A DNA stretch of 64,000 bases. It comes from Chryseobacterium sp. FH2. GTDB lineage: Bacteria; Bacteroidota; Bacteroidia; Flavobacteriales; Weeksellaceae. The notes under the pieces were generated by a model that saw only the letters and a program-made list of their open reading frames with translations, did not search any database and was not told the origin of the DNA. Both the position numbers and the translations under genes were made by a program. Of this stretch, positions 35,521 through 43,180 are shown piece after piece. The stretch covers positions 186,001-250,000 of the forward strand of contig NZ_LFNE01000004.1 in assembly GCF_001045455.1 (NCBI RefSeq), given 5' to 3'. Position 1 is the first letter of the stretch. The number at the start of each line of letters is the position of its first letter.

Positions 35521-35652
35521 CAGGTTATTTATAAAGTCACAATACTAAATTTAGCCTTAATCATTATTCTAGCATTTTCCAAATTAATTTCTAGTTTCCA
35601 ACCTCTAACTTCTATATAAAAATTCTTACATTAGCTATACAAATTATTATAT

Positions 35653-36069
35653 ATGATAGATAAGATAAACATTAGAGTCTATGCCTGTGCCGTAAAAAAT
35701 AAAAAAGTTTTGACACTATTTGAAGAATACGCAGGCGAACCTTTAATGAAATTTCCTGGAGGTGGTTTGGAATTTGGCGAAGGAATAATAGATTGCTTAC
35801 ATCGAGAATTTGATGAGGAACTGAATGTGAAAATAGAGATTGTAGAACATCTTTATACTCAGGAAGATTTCCTGGTTTCGCGTTTCAGGGAAAACGAACA
35901 ATTGCTTACCATATATTATATTGTGAATATTATAAATGAAGGAGATTTCCTAATCCTTGATCCCTGTATAGAAAAAACAGAATGGATTGATATTGATATA
36001 CCGGACAATCCTTTTCCATTACCTATAGATAAAATAGTATTTAATAAACTAAAAGAAAAATTCCTGTAA
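35653..36069 (+). CDS. NUDIX hydrolase
   Basis: 138 residues with an intact NUDIX box, GGGLEFGEGIIDCLHREFDE followed by ELNV (RE...EE present, Gly replaced by Asn), unlike the degenerate box of the regulator at 8.6 kb. It should hydrolyse a nucleoside diphosphate linked to another group; the substrate is unknown. Stand-alone gene with a terminator that begins inside its last codons. Confidence 0.88.
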   Translation: MIDKINIRVYACAVKNKKVLTLFEEYAGEPLMKFPGGGLEFGEGIIDCLHREFDEELNVKIEIVEHLYTQEDFLVSRFRENEQLLTIYYIVNIINEGDFLILDPCIEKTEWIDIDIPDNPFPLPIDKIVFNKLKEKFL

Positions 36070-36093
36070 TATTTTTACAGGAATTTTATTTTT
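36056..36093 (+). terminator. Terminator overlapping the NUDIX stop codon
   Basis: AAATTCCTGTAA/TTACAGGAATTT stem with a T tract; it includes the stop codon and may also serve the convergent DUF4294 gene. Confidence 0.8.
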
Positions 36094-36115
36094 TATGATA
36101 AAGTATAAGTATATT

Positions 36116-36820
36116 TTACTTTGCTGCTTTAAACTGATTGGCACCCGGATAAGGCTGAAGATAACCGGAATTCCAATTTGATTGAAGGAGAGATTCTATG
36201 AACTCATCGGTTCTGTTTTTGTGCGGATTATATTGGTCTTTCAAATCAATATTTGCCATTTTACCTTTTACGTTCCACCAGAAAGCACTCCAGCCTCCTC
36301 TCAATTCTTTGATAATTTCATACACGTTTTTACCTGTTGCCCTGTTCATTAATTTTGCAAAAACCTGGCCTTCCGTAGTTGTCAGATCTCTCAATTGCTT
36401 TTCATATTGATCGGCCAGCATATTTTGTCTTTCTTTTACATATTTCCTTTTTGCCTTGCTGTCCAAATCTGTCATTTCTTTCTGAATATCCCTGTATTGC
36501 TGTAAGGCAGCTACAAATAAAGGATAAACTCTGTATAATTTTTTATTTAAAAAATAATAGTAATTTCTATCAAGCTGATTGTTAAATTTAGGTTTATTAA
36601 ATAGAATCAATTCATCCATTACAACCACGGTTTCACCATTTATTTCATAAATTTTGGCTTTCTGCTTTTCGTCGTAATAATATTTATTGCCAAATTCATC
36701 TACTCTCAACAATTCTGCAGGATATTGACTCAAAGGTTTTGCGATGACAGAATCTTTTTGACCAAAAACACTGACTCCAAAAAAGAAGAGAAAAAGACAA
36801 ATAATCTTACTAAAATTCAT
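36116..36820 (-). CDS. DUF4294 domain-containing periplasmic protein
   Basis: About 234 residues from ATG 36820 (MNFSKIICLFLFFFGVSVFGQ, a signal peptide); the longer frame from 36856 would put extra residues before the signal and is not preferred. The mature part has the conserved DUF4294 blocks LYRVYPLFVAALQQYRDIQK, GQVFAKLMNRATG, VYEIIKELRGGWSAFWW. The function of this Bacteroidetes family is unknown. It is divergent from the M42 peptidase gene across 51 bases. Confidence 0.88.
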   Translation of the reverse strand: MNFSKIICLFLFFFGVSVFGQKDSVIAKPLSQYPAELLRVDEFGNKYYYDEKQKAKIYEINGETVVVMDELILFNKPKFNNQLDRNYYYFLNKKLYRVYPLFVAALQQYRDIQKEMTDLDSKAKRKYVKERQNMLADQYEKQLRDLTTTEGQVFAKLMNRATGKNVYEIIKELRGGWSAFWWNVKGKMANIDLKDQYNPHKNRTDEFIESLLQSNWNSGYLQPYPGANQFKAAK

Positions 36821-36871
36821 TATTTTTACGCGTATTAGAACATAAATTAAACGCAAAAATCATTCCTTTTT

Positions 36872-37945
36872 ATGAAATTTGAAAAGAAATCTTTAAAATT
36901 TTTAGAAAAATATCTTAATACATCATCTCCCACTGGCTATGAACACAAAGGACAGGAAGTCTGGATGGATTATATCAGACCCTATGTAGACAAAATTGAA
37001 GTAGATCATTACGGAACCTGCTATGGAATTATTAATCCTGAAGCGGAATTCAAAGTAGTGATTGAAGCTCATGCCGATGAAATTTCGTGGTATGTAAATT
37101 ACATTACCGATGATGGATTAATCTACGTGATCAGAAACGGGGGGTCAGACCAAACAATTGCTCCGTCAAAAGTAGTTCATATTCATGGTGAAAAAGGGAT
37201 TGTAAAAGGTGTTTTCGGCTGGCCTGCAATTCATACGAGAACCAATCAAAACGAGCCCACTCCGAAAATAGAAAATATTTTCATCGACTGTGGTGCCACT
37301 TCAAAAAAAGAAGTTGAAGAGCTCGGAATTTATGTAGGATGTATGATTACTTATCCAGATGAATTCTTTGAAATGAATGATAGATACTTCGTTTGCAGAG
37401 CTTTAGATAACAGAATCGGAGGTTTCATGATTGCAGAAGTCGCAAGACTTTTAAAGGAAAATAAGAAAACACTTCCTTTCGGTTTATATATTACAAATTC
37501 TGTTCAGGAAGAGGTTGGCTTGTATGGAGCGGATATGATCGCAGATACTATTAAGCCTAATATCGCCATTGTTACAGACGTTACCCATGATACGACAACT
37601 CCGATGATCGAAAAGAAAAAGGAAGGAGATCAAAAATGTGGAGACGGACCGGTAGTTTTCTTTGCTCCAAGCATTCATCATACCATCAGAGAATTGATTA
37701 TTAATACCGCAAAGTCTAAAAAAATCCCTTTCCAGAGGGCAGCAGCAAGCAGAGCTACAGGAACAGATACAGATGCTTTTGCCCATTCTAACGGAGGAGT
37801 ACCAAGTGCCTTAATTTCACTACCTTTGCGTTACATGCATACGACAGTAGAAATGGTTTCCAAAGAAGATGTAGGAAATGTAATAAAATTAATTTACGAA
37901 ACCATCTTGAAAATAGAGCCCGAAATGAAGCTAAAATATCATTAA
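36872..37945 (+). CDS. M42-family aminopeptidase/glutamyl-peptidase type metallopeptidase
   Basis: A 357-residue cytoplasmic metallopeptidase of the M42 (FrvX/PepA-like) family, usually a large tetrahedral shell. Metal and catalytic segments are visible: VIEAHADEISW, VCRALDNRIGGFM, NSVQEEVGLYGADM, VTDVTHDTTTP, and GTDTDAFAHSNGG. It trims peptides after proteolysis. The next small membrane protein gene starts 1 base after its stop. Confidence 0.92.
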   Translation: MKFEKKSLKFLEKYLNTSSPTGYEHKGQEVWMDYIRPYVDKIEVDHYGTCYGIINPEAEFKVVIEAHADEISWYVNYITDDGLIYVIRNGGSDQTIAPSKVVHIHGEKGIVKGVFGWPAIHTRTNQNEPTPKIENIFIDCGATSKKEVEELGIYVGCMITYPDEFFEMNDRYFVCRALDNRIGGFMIAEVARLLKENKKTLPFGLYITNSVQEEVGLYGADMIADTIKPNIAIVTDVTHDTTTPMIEKKKEGDQKCGDGPVVFFAPSIHHTIRELIINTAKSKKIPFQRAAASRATGTDTDAFAHSNGGVPSALISLPLRYMHTTVEMVSKEDVGNVIKLIYETILKIEPEMKLKYH

Positions 37946-37946
37946 G

Positions 37947-38234
37947 ATGAAAAATTTCTTTTATCATTTAATCCGAAGGCCGACTTTTATATTAATTACA
38001 AGCGCATTATTTTTTATTTATGTAGTCTTTTTAATTATATATAAACAGTTTAATCCTCCGAAAATAGGCTCAGGATACAATATGGTTCTTGAAACGCTAC
38101 TGATTTCCAGCTTCATACCTTTGGGATTATTTATAATTGACAGATTATTAGTTTTAAAAATCAATAACATTAAATTGTCAATAATTGAAATTATTTTAAT
38201 TGGCTGTTTTTTCGCATATTGTTTTTTTAATTAA
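37947..38234 (+). CDS. Small three-helix membrane protein
   Basis: 95 residues with three predicted transmembrane segments (about 14-32, 47-65, 75-93). No known family. It begins 1 base after the M42 stop and is followed after 50 bases by rpe, so it is part of the same transcription unit. Confidence 0.72.
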   Translation: MKNFFYHLIRRPTFILITSALFFIYVVFLIIYKQFNPPKIGSGYNMVLETLLISSFIPLGLFIIDRLLVLKINNIKLSIIEIILIGCFFAYCFFN

Positions 38235-38284
38235 AAAATACCTTTAATAGGTTTATATAAAAATAGAAAGTATAAAAAGTAAAA

Positions 38285-38935
38285 ATGAAAACGAAGCTTA
38301 TTGCTCCTTCCCTTTTATCCGCAGACTTCGGGAACCTGCAAAGAGACATTGAAATGCTGAACAATTCTCAAGCCGACTGGTTTCACGTAGACGTAATGGA
38401 TGGCAGATTTGTTCCTAACATTTCATTTGGTTTTCCTGTAATGAAAACAGTTCAGAAACACGCTAAAAAATTTGTTGATGTGCATCTAATGATTGTTGAA
38501 CCGGAAAAATATGTTGAAGAATTCATTGATCACGGTGCAGACTTGGTTTCTGTTCATTACGAAGCTTGTACCCACCTCCACAGAACGGTTCACCTTATCC
38601 AAAGTAAAGGCTCAAAAGCGGGTGTTGTTTTGAATCCCTCTACACCTGTTTTATTATTGGAAGATATTATTGCTGATGTAGATTTAGTGCTGTTAATGAG
38701 CGTAAACCCAGGTTTTGGAGGTCAGAAATTCATTGAAAACACCTACAAAAAAATTGCTGAAACTAAAGATTTAATTTTAAGTAATAATTCAACTGCCCTA
38801 ATCCAAGTTGATGGCGGTGTAAATATTGATAATGCCGGGAAATTATTCGAAGCGGGAGCTGATGTTTTGGTTGCCGGTAATGCAGTTTTTTCTTCAGAAA
38901 GCCCGGAAAGAACAATTGAGCTTTTAAAAATTTAA
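38285..38935 (+). CDS. rpe: Ribulose-phosphate 3-epimerase
   Basis: A 216-residue TIM-barrel enzyme of the pentose phosphate pathway. Active-site segments are intact: APSLLSADFGN, FHVDVMDGRFVPNISFG, DVHLMIVEPE, VHYEA, MSVNPGFGGQKF, and VDGGVNIDNA. Followed by a strong terminator. Confidence 0.97.
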   Translation: MKTKLIAPSLLSADFGNLQRDIEMLNNSQADWFHVDVMDGRFVPNISFGFPVMKTVQKHAKKFVDVHLMIVEPEKYVEEFIDHGADLVSVHYEACTHLHRTVHLIQSKGSKAGVVLNPSTPVLLLEDIIADVDLVLLMSVNPGFGGQKFIENTYKKIAETKDLILSNNSTALIQVDGGVNIDNAGKLFEAGADVLVAGNAVFSSESPERTIELLKI

Positions 38936-38957
38936 TAATTTTAAAAAATAAAAGAAT

Positions 38958-38985
38958 AAAGGCAGCTAAATTAGCTGCCTTTCTC
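38958..38985 (+). terminator. Terminator of rpe
   Basis: AAAGGCAGCTAA and its complement form a long stem with a short T-rich tail. Confidence 0.8.
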
Positions 38986-39150
38986 TTGAAAATCTGAGCT
39001 CATAATGGTTATTAGTTTTCATTAGAAGACTTTCAATGATTTATATTCTAATGTTGATGTAAAGGTCTCAATAAATATGATACGAAGCATCCGTATAAAT
39101 ACTGATTTTAGATTCCGTATTTATACCTATTTTATTATCTGCAAAAAGTA

Positions 39151-39642
39151 TTAAGGTGTTCTGTTCCAGATACAGGCACAAATAACAAGAATAATGCTTA
39201 GCGTATTACAGATTGTTCTCACGTGGTTAAGCATATTCCAGCGAATCTCAAAAGTCTTTCTCATCTGCTTTATTGCTTCTGCCGAAGAATTTACAATATC
39301 AAAATTTCCCAATTGATCATTTAGCGGAACATTTCCCACAACTGTTACTCCAAAAACACCAACTAAATAAACAAGGGTAGCTATTAATAAAAGAACAAAA
39401 ACAGAACCCTGACCCCGAAGCAAGAATGTAGTTACCGGAAGCATAATGGCAGCCCCCATAAAACTCATAAAGAATACAGGATTCAGAATTTCACGATTAA
39501 TTGATTGCATTGCTTTTAAATATTCTGTGTCACTTAATTTTCCTAATCCTAAAATCACAGAACATGAATAGGCATAGAAAAGACCTGCTATCAAAGCCGT
39601 GAGTGTGGATGTAATAATTAGAATTACCGTTGTCATTTTCAT
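39151..39642 (-). CDS. DUF1772/anthrone-oxygenase-like membrane protein
   Basis: From ATG 39642 about 163 residues with four predicted transmembrane segments. The pattern LIAGLFYAYSCSVILGL near the start, NREILNPVFFMSFMG and NVPLNDQL correspond to DUF1772 proteins, some of which are annotated as anthrone oxygenase-like; most bacterial members have no known activity. The longer frame to 39669 has weaker support because MKMTTVILIITS gives a natural membrane start. Confidence 0.82.
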   Translation of the reverse strand: MKMTTVILIITSTLTALIAGLFYAYSCSVILGLGKLSDTEYLKAMQSINREILNPVFFMSFMGAAIMLPVTTFLLRGQGSVFVLLLIATLVYLVGVFGVTVVGNVPLNDQLGNFDIVNSSAEAIKQMRKTFEIRWNMLNHVRTICNTLSIILVICACIWNRTP

Positions 39643-39844
39643 ATATTTTATTTTGATAATCTGATGCAAATTGGAACATAAAAATAATACATTAATTATA
39701 TAAAATCAGCAACATATTTTAATTGCCATATCAATTTTCAGATTTACTGAAATTATTTGAGTTTTCTTATTCTATAGATTTAGTAAAACAAAAATGAAAG
39801 GTAAGATTGCTTTTTATGGTATGTGGCAGGATGTCTTAAAAAAC

Positions 39845-39872
39845 AAAAACCGCAGAAGTCTGCGGTTTTTTA
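39845..39872. terminator. Terminator of ndk
   Basis: AAAACCGCAGA/TCTGCGGTTTT stem with T tracts on both strands; it lies 20 bases downstream of the minus-strand ndk stop. Confidence 0.85.
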
Positions 39873-39891
39873 TTTTTGAGGTAATATTTTC

Positions 39892-40308
39892 TTAGAAAAT
39901 CTCTCTTCCTGAAAAATGGAATTGAGCTTCGATAAGAGCGTTCTCATCAGAATCTGAACCGTGAACAGCGTTCTCACCAATACTTCTTGCAAACATCTTT
40001 CTGATAGTTCCTTCAGCTGCCTCAGCCGGGTTGGTAGAACCAATCAGAGTTCTGAAATCTTCTACTGCATTGTCCTTTTCTAAAACAGCAGCAACGATTG
40101 GCCCAGAGCTCATGAATTCTACTAATTCTCCGTAGAAAGGTCTTTCAGCATGAACTTCATAGAATTTCTTAGCATCAGCTACAGTAAGTTGAGTCAATTT
40201 TAAAGCTTTGATTTTGAAACCTCCTTCTGCAATTTTTCCTAAAATAGCTCCGATATGTCCATCAGCAACTGCATCAGGCTTAATCATTGTAAATGTAATG
40301 TTAGACAT
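39892..40308 (-). CDS. ndk: Nucleoside diphosphate kinase
   Basis: 138 residues; transfers phosphate from ATP to NDPs. The start [10 protein letters not shown], the [18 protein letters not shown] block and the phosphorylated His116 in NAVHGSDS are canonical. Confidence 0.97.
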   Translation of the reverse strand: MSNITFTMIKPDAVADGHIGAILGKIAEGGFKIKALKLTQLTVADAKKFYEVHAERPFYGELVEFMSSGPIVAAVLEKDNAVEDFRTLIGSTNPAEAAEGTIRKMFARSIGENAVHGSDSDENALIEAQFHFSGREIF

Positions 40309-40332
40309 AAAATGTATATTTTTTTAATGGCG

Positions 40333-40340
40333 CAAAATTA
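40333..40340 (-). promoter_or_regulatory. -7 element of the ndk promoter
   Basis: TAATTTTG on the minus strand, 24 bases before the ndk ATG. Confidence 0.5.
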
Positions 40341-40417
40341 CAAAAAATATCTTTGATTTTAATTTTAAAATTATTTTAACATAAAAATAACTTTTATTAA
40401 GAAATCATGAACTAAAA

Positions 40418-40512
40418 TTGGCATAGTAATTGTTTATCCTATTGCGATTCTCATGTTTAATTTGAGTTTTCATGGTTATTAGTTTTTACCCAGCTTCGGC
40501 TGGGTTTTTTGT
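40418..40512 (+). ncRNA. Candidate small RNA with sigma-54-like promoter and strong terminator
   Basis: No open frame lies on the plus strand here, but a textbook terminator (ACCCAGC, TTCG tetraloop, GCTGGGT, T6) stands at 40488-40511. About 70 bases upstream TTGGCATAGTAATTGT at 40418-40433 resembles a -24/-12 promoter (GG-N10-GT instead of GC). Together they could produce a transcript of about 65-70 bases from near 40445. Both neighbours, ndk and rsgA, are on the minus strand and rsgA has its own terminator at 40566-40604, so this terminator has no other obvious user. A protein-coding or leader role was not seen. Confidence 0.45.
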
Positions 40513-40565
40513 TTGGTAAAATCCCCAATATTTATCTCTAACCCCAATCAATTTGAAATATTGAA

Positions 40566-40604
40566 TAAAAAAACAAACCACCGACTTTAAGAAAGACAGT
40601 GGTA
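40566..40604 (-). terminator. Terminator of rsgA
   Basis: Minus-strand stem ACCACTGTCTTT/AAAGTCGGTGGT (one mismatch, one G-T) followed by a T tract. Confidence 0.75.
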
Positions 40605-40629
40605 TTATAAATTTTTAATATCAGCTAAC

Positions 40630-41556
40630 CTATTTTTGGGTGGCTTCCTCCGCCTCGTCCATCAGTTTTATATAAGTAGCATATCTTGAATGTTGAATTT
40701 CTCCTGTTTCAAGAGAATCTAGCACAGCACACTTAGGTTCATTAATATGAAGACAGTTATGAAACTTACATTCTTCTCTTTTTTTGAAAATTTCAGGGAA
40801 GTAATGTTGTACTTCTTCTTTTTCTATATCAATCATGGCAAATTCACGAACTCCGGGGGTATCGATTACGTTTCCTCCAAAATCCCAGAAGTGCATTTGT
40901 GCGAAAGTTGTGGTGTGCTTCCCTTTTAAATGTGTATCTGAAATTTCTGAAGTTTTCAGATTCAAATCCGGCTGTAAAGCATTTACCAAAGTTGATTTAC
41001 CACAACCTGAATGTCCGAAAAACACAGACGTTTTATCTTGCAGAATTTCCTGTAATCGTTCTAAATTTAATCTTGAATAAGAAGAAATTTCTAAAGTCTG
41101 GTATCCTATTTCCTGATAAAGAAATTCTATGTCTTTTACAATTTCTATTTCTTCCTCATTTAATACATCAATTTTATTGAATAAAATTAACGGTGTAATG
41201 TTGTATGCTTCACAGCAAGCCAGAAATCTGTCGAGAAAACCGAGTGATGTTTCCGGGTGTTTTAATGTAAAAATGAAACATGCCAAATCAATATTTGACG
41301 CGATAATATGTGCTTCTTTTGAAAGGTTTACAGATTTTCTGATGATATAGTTTCTGCGCGGTTCAATTTTGGTAATCCATGCAATATTATCCTGTTCCAG
41401 TTGGAATTCAACAAAATCTCCCACAGCAAGAGGATTGGTCAATCTGGTTTTTATTAATTTAAATTTACCACGAATTCTGGCCTCGAAAATTTTATCGGTT
41501 CCTAATTCCAAAACCTGATACCAACTTCCTGTAGATTTAATGATTTTTCCTTTCAT
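40630..41556 (-). CDS. rsgA: Ribosome small-subunit-dependent GTPase RsgA
   Basis: 308 residues: an OB-fold N-terminus (GSWYQVLELGTDKIFEARIR), a circularly permuted GTPase (LILFNKIDVL before the P-loop FFGHSGCGKSTLVNAL, then DTPGVREF), and a C-terminal zinc finger with C-H-C-C ligands (REECKFHNCLHINEPKC). RsgA checks late 30S subunit assembly. The P-loop has Cys where Val is usual, a mild change. Confidence 0.95.
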   Translation of the reverse strand: MKGKIIKSTGSWYQVLELGTDKIFEARIRGKFKLIKTRLTNPLAVGDFVEFQLEQDNIAWITKIEPRRNYIIRKSVNLSKEAHIIASNIDLACFIFTLKHPETSLGFLDRFLACCEAYNITPLILFNKIDVLNEEEIEIVKDIEFLYQEIGYQTLEISSYSRLNLERLQEILQDKTSVFFGHSGCGKSTLVNALQPDLNLKTSEISDTHLKGKHTTTFAQMHFWDFGGNVIDTPGVREFAMIDIEKEEVQHYFPEIFKKREECKFHNCLHINEPKCAVLDSLETGEIQHSRYATYIKLMDEAEEATQK

Positions 41557-41570
41557 AAATATTGTTGCTG

Positions 41571-41578
41571 CAAATATA
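41571..41578 (-). promoter_or_regulatory. -7 element of the rsgA promoter
   Basis: TATATTTG on the minus strand, 14 bases before the rsgA ATG. Confidence 0.5.
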
Positions 41579-41695
41579 GGGAATTAGCAGATAGGAAAAA
41601 GGGCTTAGAAATTAGGAATTAATTTAAACATAATGTTTATTTATATAAATCCTAAATTCCAACCCCTAAAAAACTACTAACTATTATCTTCGTAT

Positions 41696-42778
41696 TTATT
41701 GCCTTTCTATCATAATACTATTTTGAACCTCGATAGATTCTTCGTGAATTGCCTTGAAAACTTTTTCGATGAATTCCTGAGACATTCCTGTTTCCATAGC
41801 TTTTTGATTGGCATATTCTGTAATAACTTTCCAACGTTCCGGCTGGAAAATTGCAATGTCATTTTCTTTTTTCAGTTTGCCAATTTTTCCTGAAACTTTC
41901 ATTCTTTGAGAAAGTAATTCAATTAACTGGAAATCAATATCGGAAATTAATGTTCTGTGTCTTCCCATTTCATCATCAAAACCAGCCAGACCTGCGTTTC
42001 TCACTTTTAAATTGCCTATTAGTTCAGCCAAAACTTCCGGCGTAATTTGTTGGGCTGCATCACTCCAAGCTTCATCCGGATTGCAGTGAGTTTCGATGAT
42101 AGCGCCTTGGTAACCAACGTTGAATGCTTCCTGGGTAACGTCTGCCAAACCTGTTCTGTTTCCGCAAATATGAGAAGGATCAATCAGCATCGGGATATTC
42201 GGGAACTGGCTTTTGAAATCTAAAGCAATCTGCCAGTTCGGGTTATTTCTGTATTTCGTTTTTTGGTAAGTAGAGAAACCTCTGTGAATCGCTCCTAATT
42301 TTTTAATGTCTTGTCCTAAAAGCCTTTCTAAAGCTCCTATCCATAAAGCCAAATCCGGGTTTACGGGATTTTTTACAAAAACAGGTTTGTCAGTTCCTCT
42401 CAAAGCCATCGCAATTTCCTGAACCGTAAAAGGATTTACCGTAGAACGGGCACCAATCCAAAGAACGTCCACATCAGCTTCTAATGCCGCGAAAACGTGA
42501 TGCGCATTCGCAACTTCTGTTGCAGTTTTAAAACCATACTCCTCCTTTACCTTCTTCAACCAGTTTAAACCAATTACCCCTACTCCTTCAAATCCGTTTG
42601 GTTTTGTACGGGGTTTCCAGATTCCTGCACGGAAAATAGGTACCTGGGCATTCGTTTCTCTAATTCTTTTTGCAGTTTCAAGCATTTGAGCTTCGCTTTC
42701 TGCGCTGCACGGTCCTGCAATCATTAACGGTTCTGAAAATTCATTAATCCAGTCGTTATTTAAGTCTTTTAAGTTCAT
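41696..42778 (-). CDS. Bifunctional DAHP synthase/chorismate mutase
   Basis: A 360-residue fusion. Residues about 1-260 are a type I-beta DAHP synthase (IAGPCSAES, FRAGIWKPRTKPNGFEG, FVKNPVNPDLALWIGA, MLIDPSHICGNR). Residues about 270-360 are an AroQ-type chorismate mutase (RTLISDIDFQLIELLSQRM, GKLKKENDIAIFQPERW). It combines the first step of aromatic amino acid synthesis with the branch to prephenate; in such fusions the mutase part also mediates feedback control by prephenate or chorismate. No partner gene is adjacent. Confidence 0.95.
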   Translation of the reverse strand: MNLKDLNNDWINEFSEPLMIAGPCSAESEAQMLETAKRIRETNAQVPIFRAGIWKPRTKPNGFEGVGVIGLNWLKKVKEEYGFKTATEVANAHHVFAALEADVDVLWIGARSTVNPFTVQEIAMALRGTDKPVFVKNPVNPDLALWIGALERLLGQDIKKLGAIHRGFSTYQKTKYRNNPNWQIALDFKSQFPNIPMLIDPSHICGNRTGLADVTQEAFNVGYQGAIIETHCNPDEAWSDAAQQITPEVLAELIGNLKVRNAGLAGFDDEMGRHRTLISDIDFQLIELLSQRMKVSGKIGKLKKENDIAIFQPERWKVITEYANQKAMETGMSQEFIEKVFKAIHEESIEVQNSIMIERQ

Positions 42779-43180
42779 ATCTTAAATTTATTTTTTTTAT
42801 TGTTTGGGTTAAATTATATCAATAGGGTTATTCATTATAAAATTTACTTTATAATTCTTTTCAAAAAAAAGCCGATAAAAATTTTTAAAGGAATCAGGAA
42901 ATATGAGAGAATCTATATTATTCCTGTACTATTTTTTGGAAAGAAATTCAGCTGCAGTACCAATAAAATCGGTAATAATTTCTGAAATTTCTAAAATAGG
43001 TAAATGAAAAGCCAACATAACCACTAAAATAATTAGCAGTTGCAAAACCAAAATGGTTAGACTTATGTGAGATAAATTGTTCCACTTTTATGTGTCAATC
43101 GTCTGTTTAAGGGCTTTTCTGTTAAATTTGTTTTTGTCGAAACTTTATTTTCCACAAAAATATTTGACAAATATATAAAA
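42779..43180. other. Intergenic region without a supported gene
   Basis: About 400 AT-rich bases upstream of the DAHP synthase gene and downstream of dnaX. A 29-codon minus-strand frame (43018 down to 42929) has no ribosome site and is not accepted. The promoter of the DAHP synthase gene should lie at the left end; no clean -7 element was found. Confidence 0.5.

Noticed and set aside
38999-39150. Possible regulatory RNA downstream of rpe, with a GGTTATTAGTTTT segment resembling one in the 40.4-kb RNA candidate
   Set aside because: The shared stretch is short and AT-rich, and there is no terminator or promoter to define a transcript.
39794-39894. Short plus-strand frame running through the ndk terminator hairpin
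   Set aside because: Its codons consist largely of the hairpin and it has no homology-like composition.
42929-43018. 29-codon minus-strand frame in the gap beside dnaX
   Set aside because: Too short, no ribosome binding site, no known peptide pattern.
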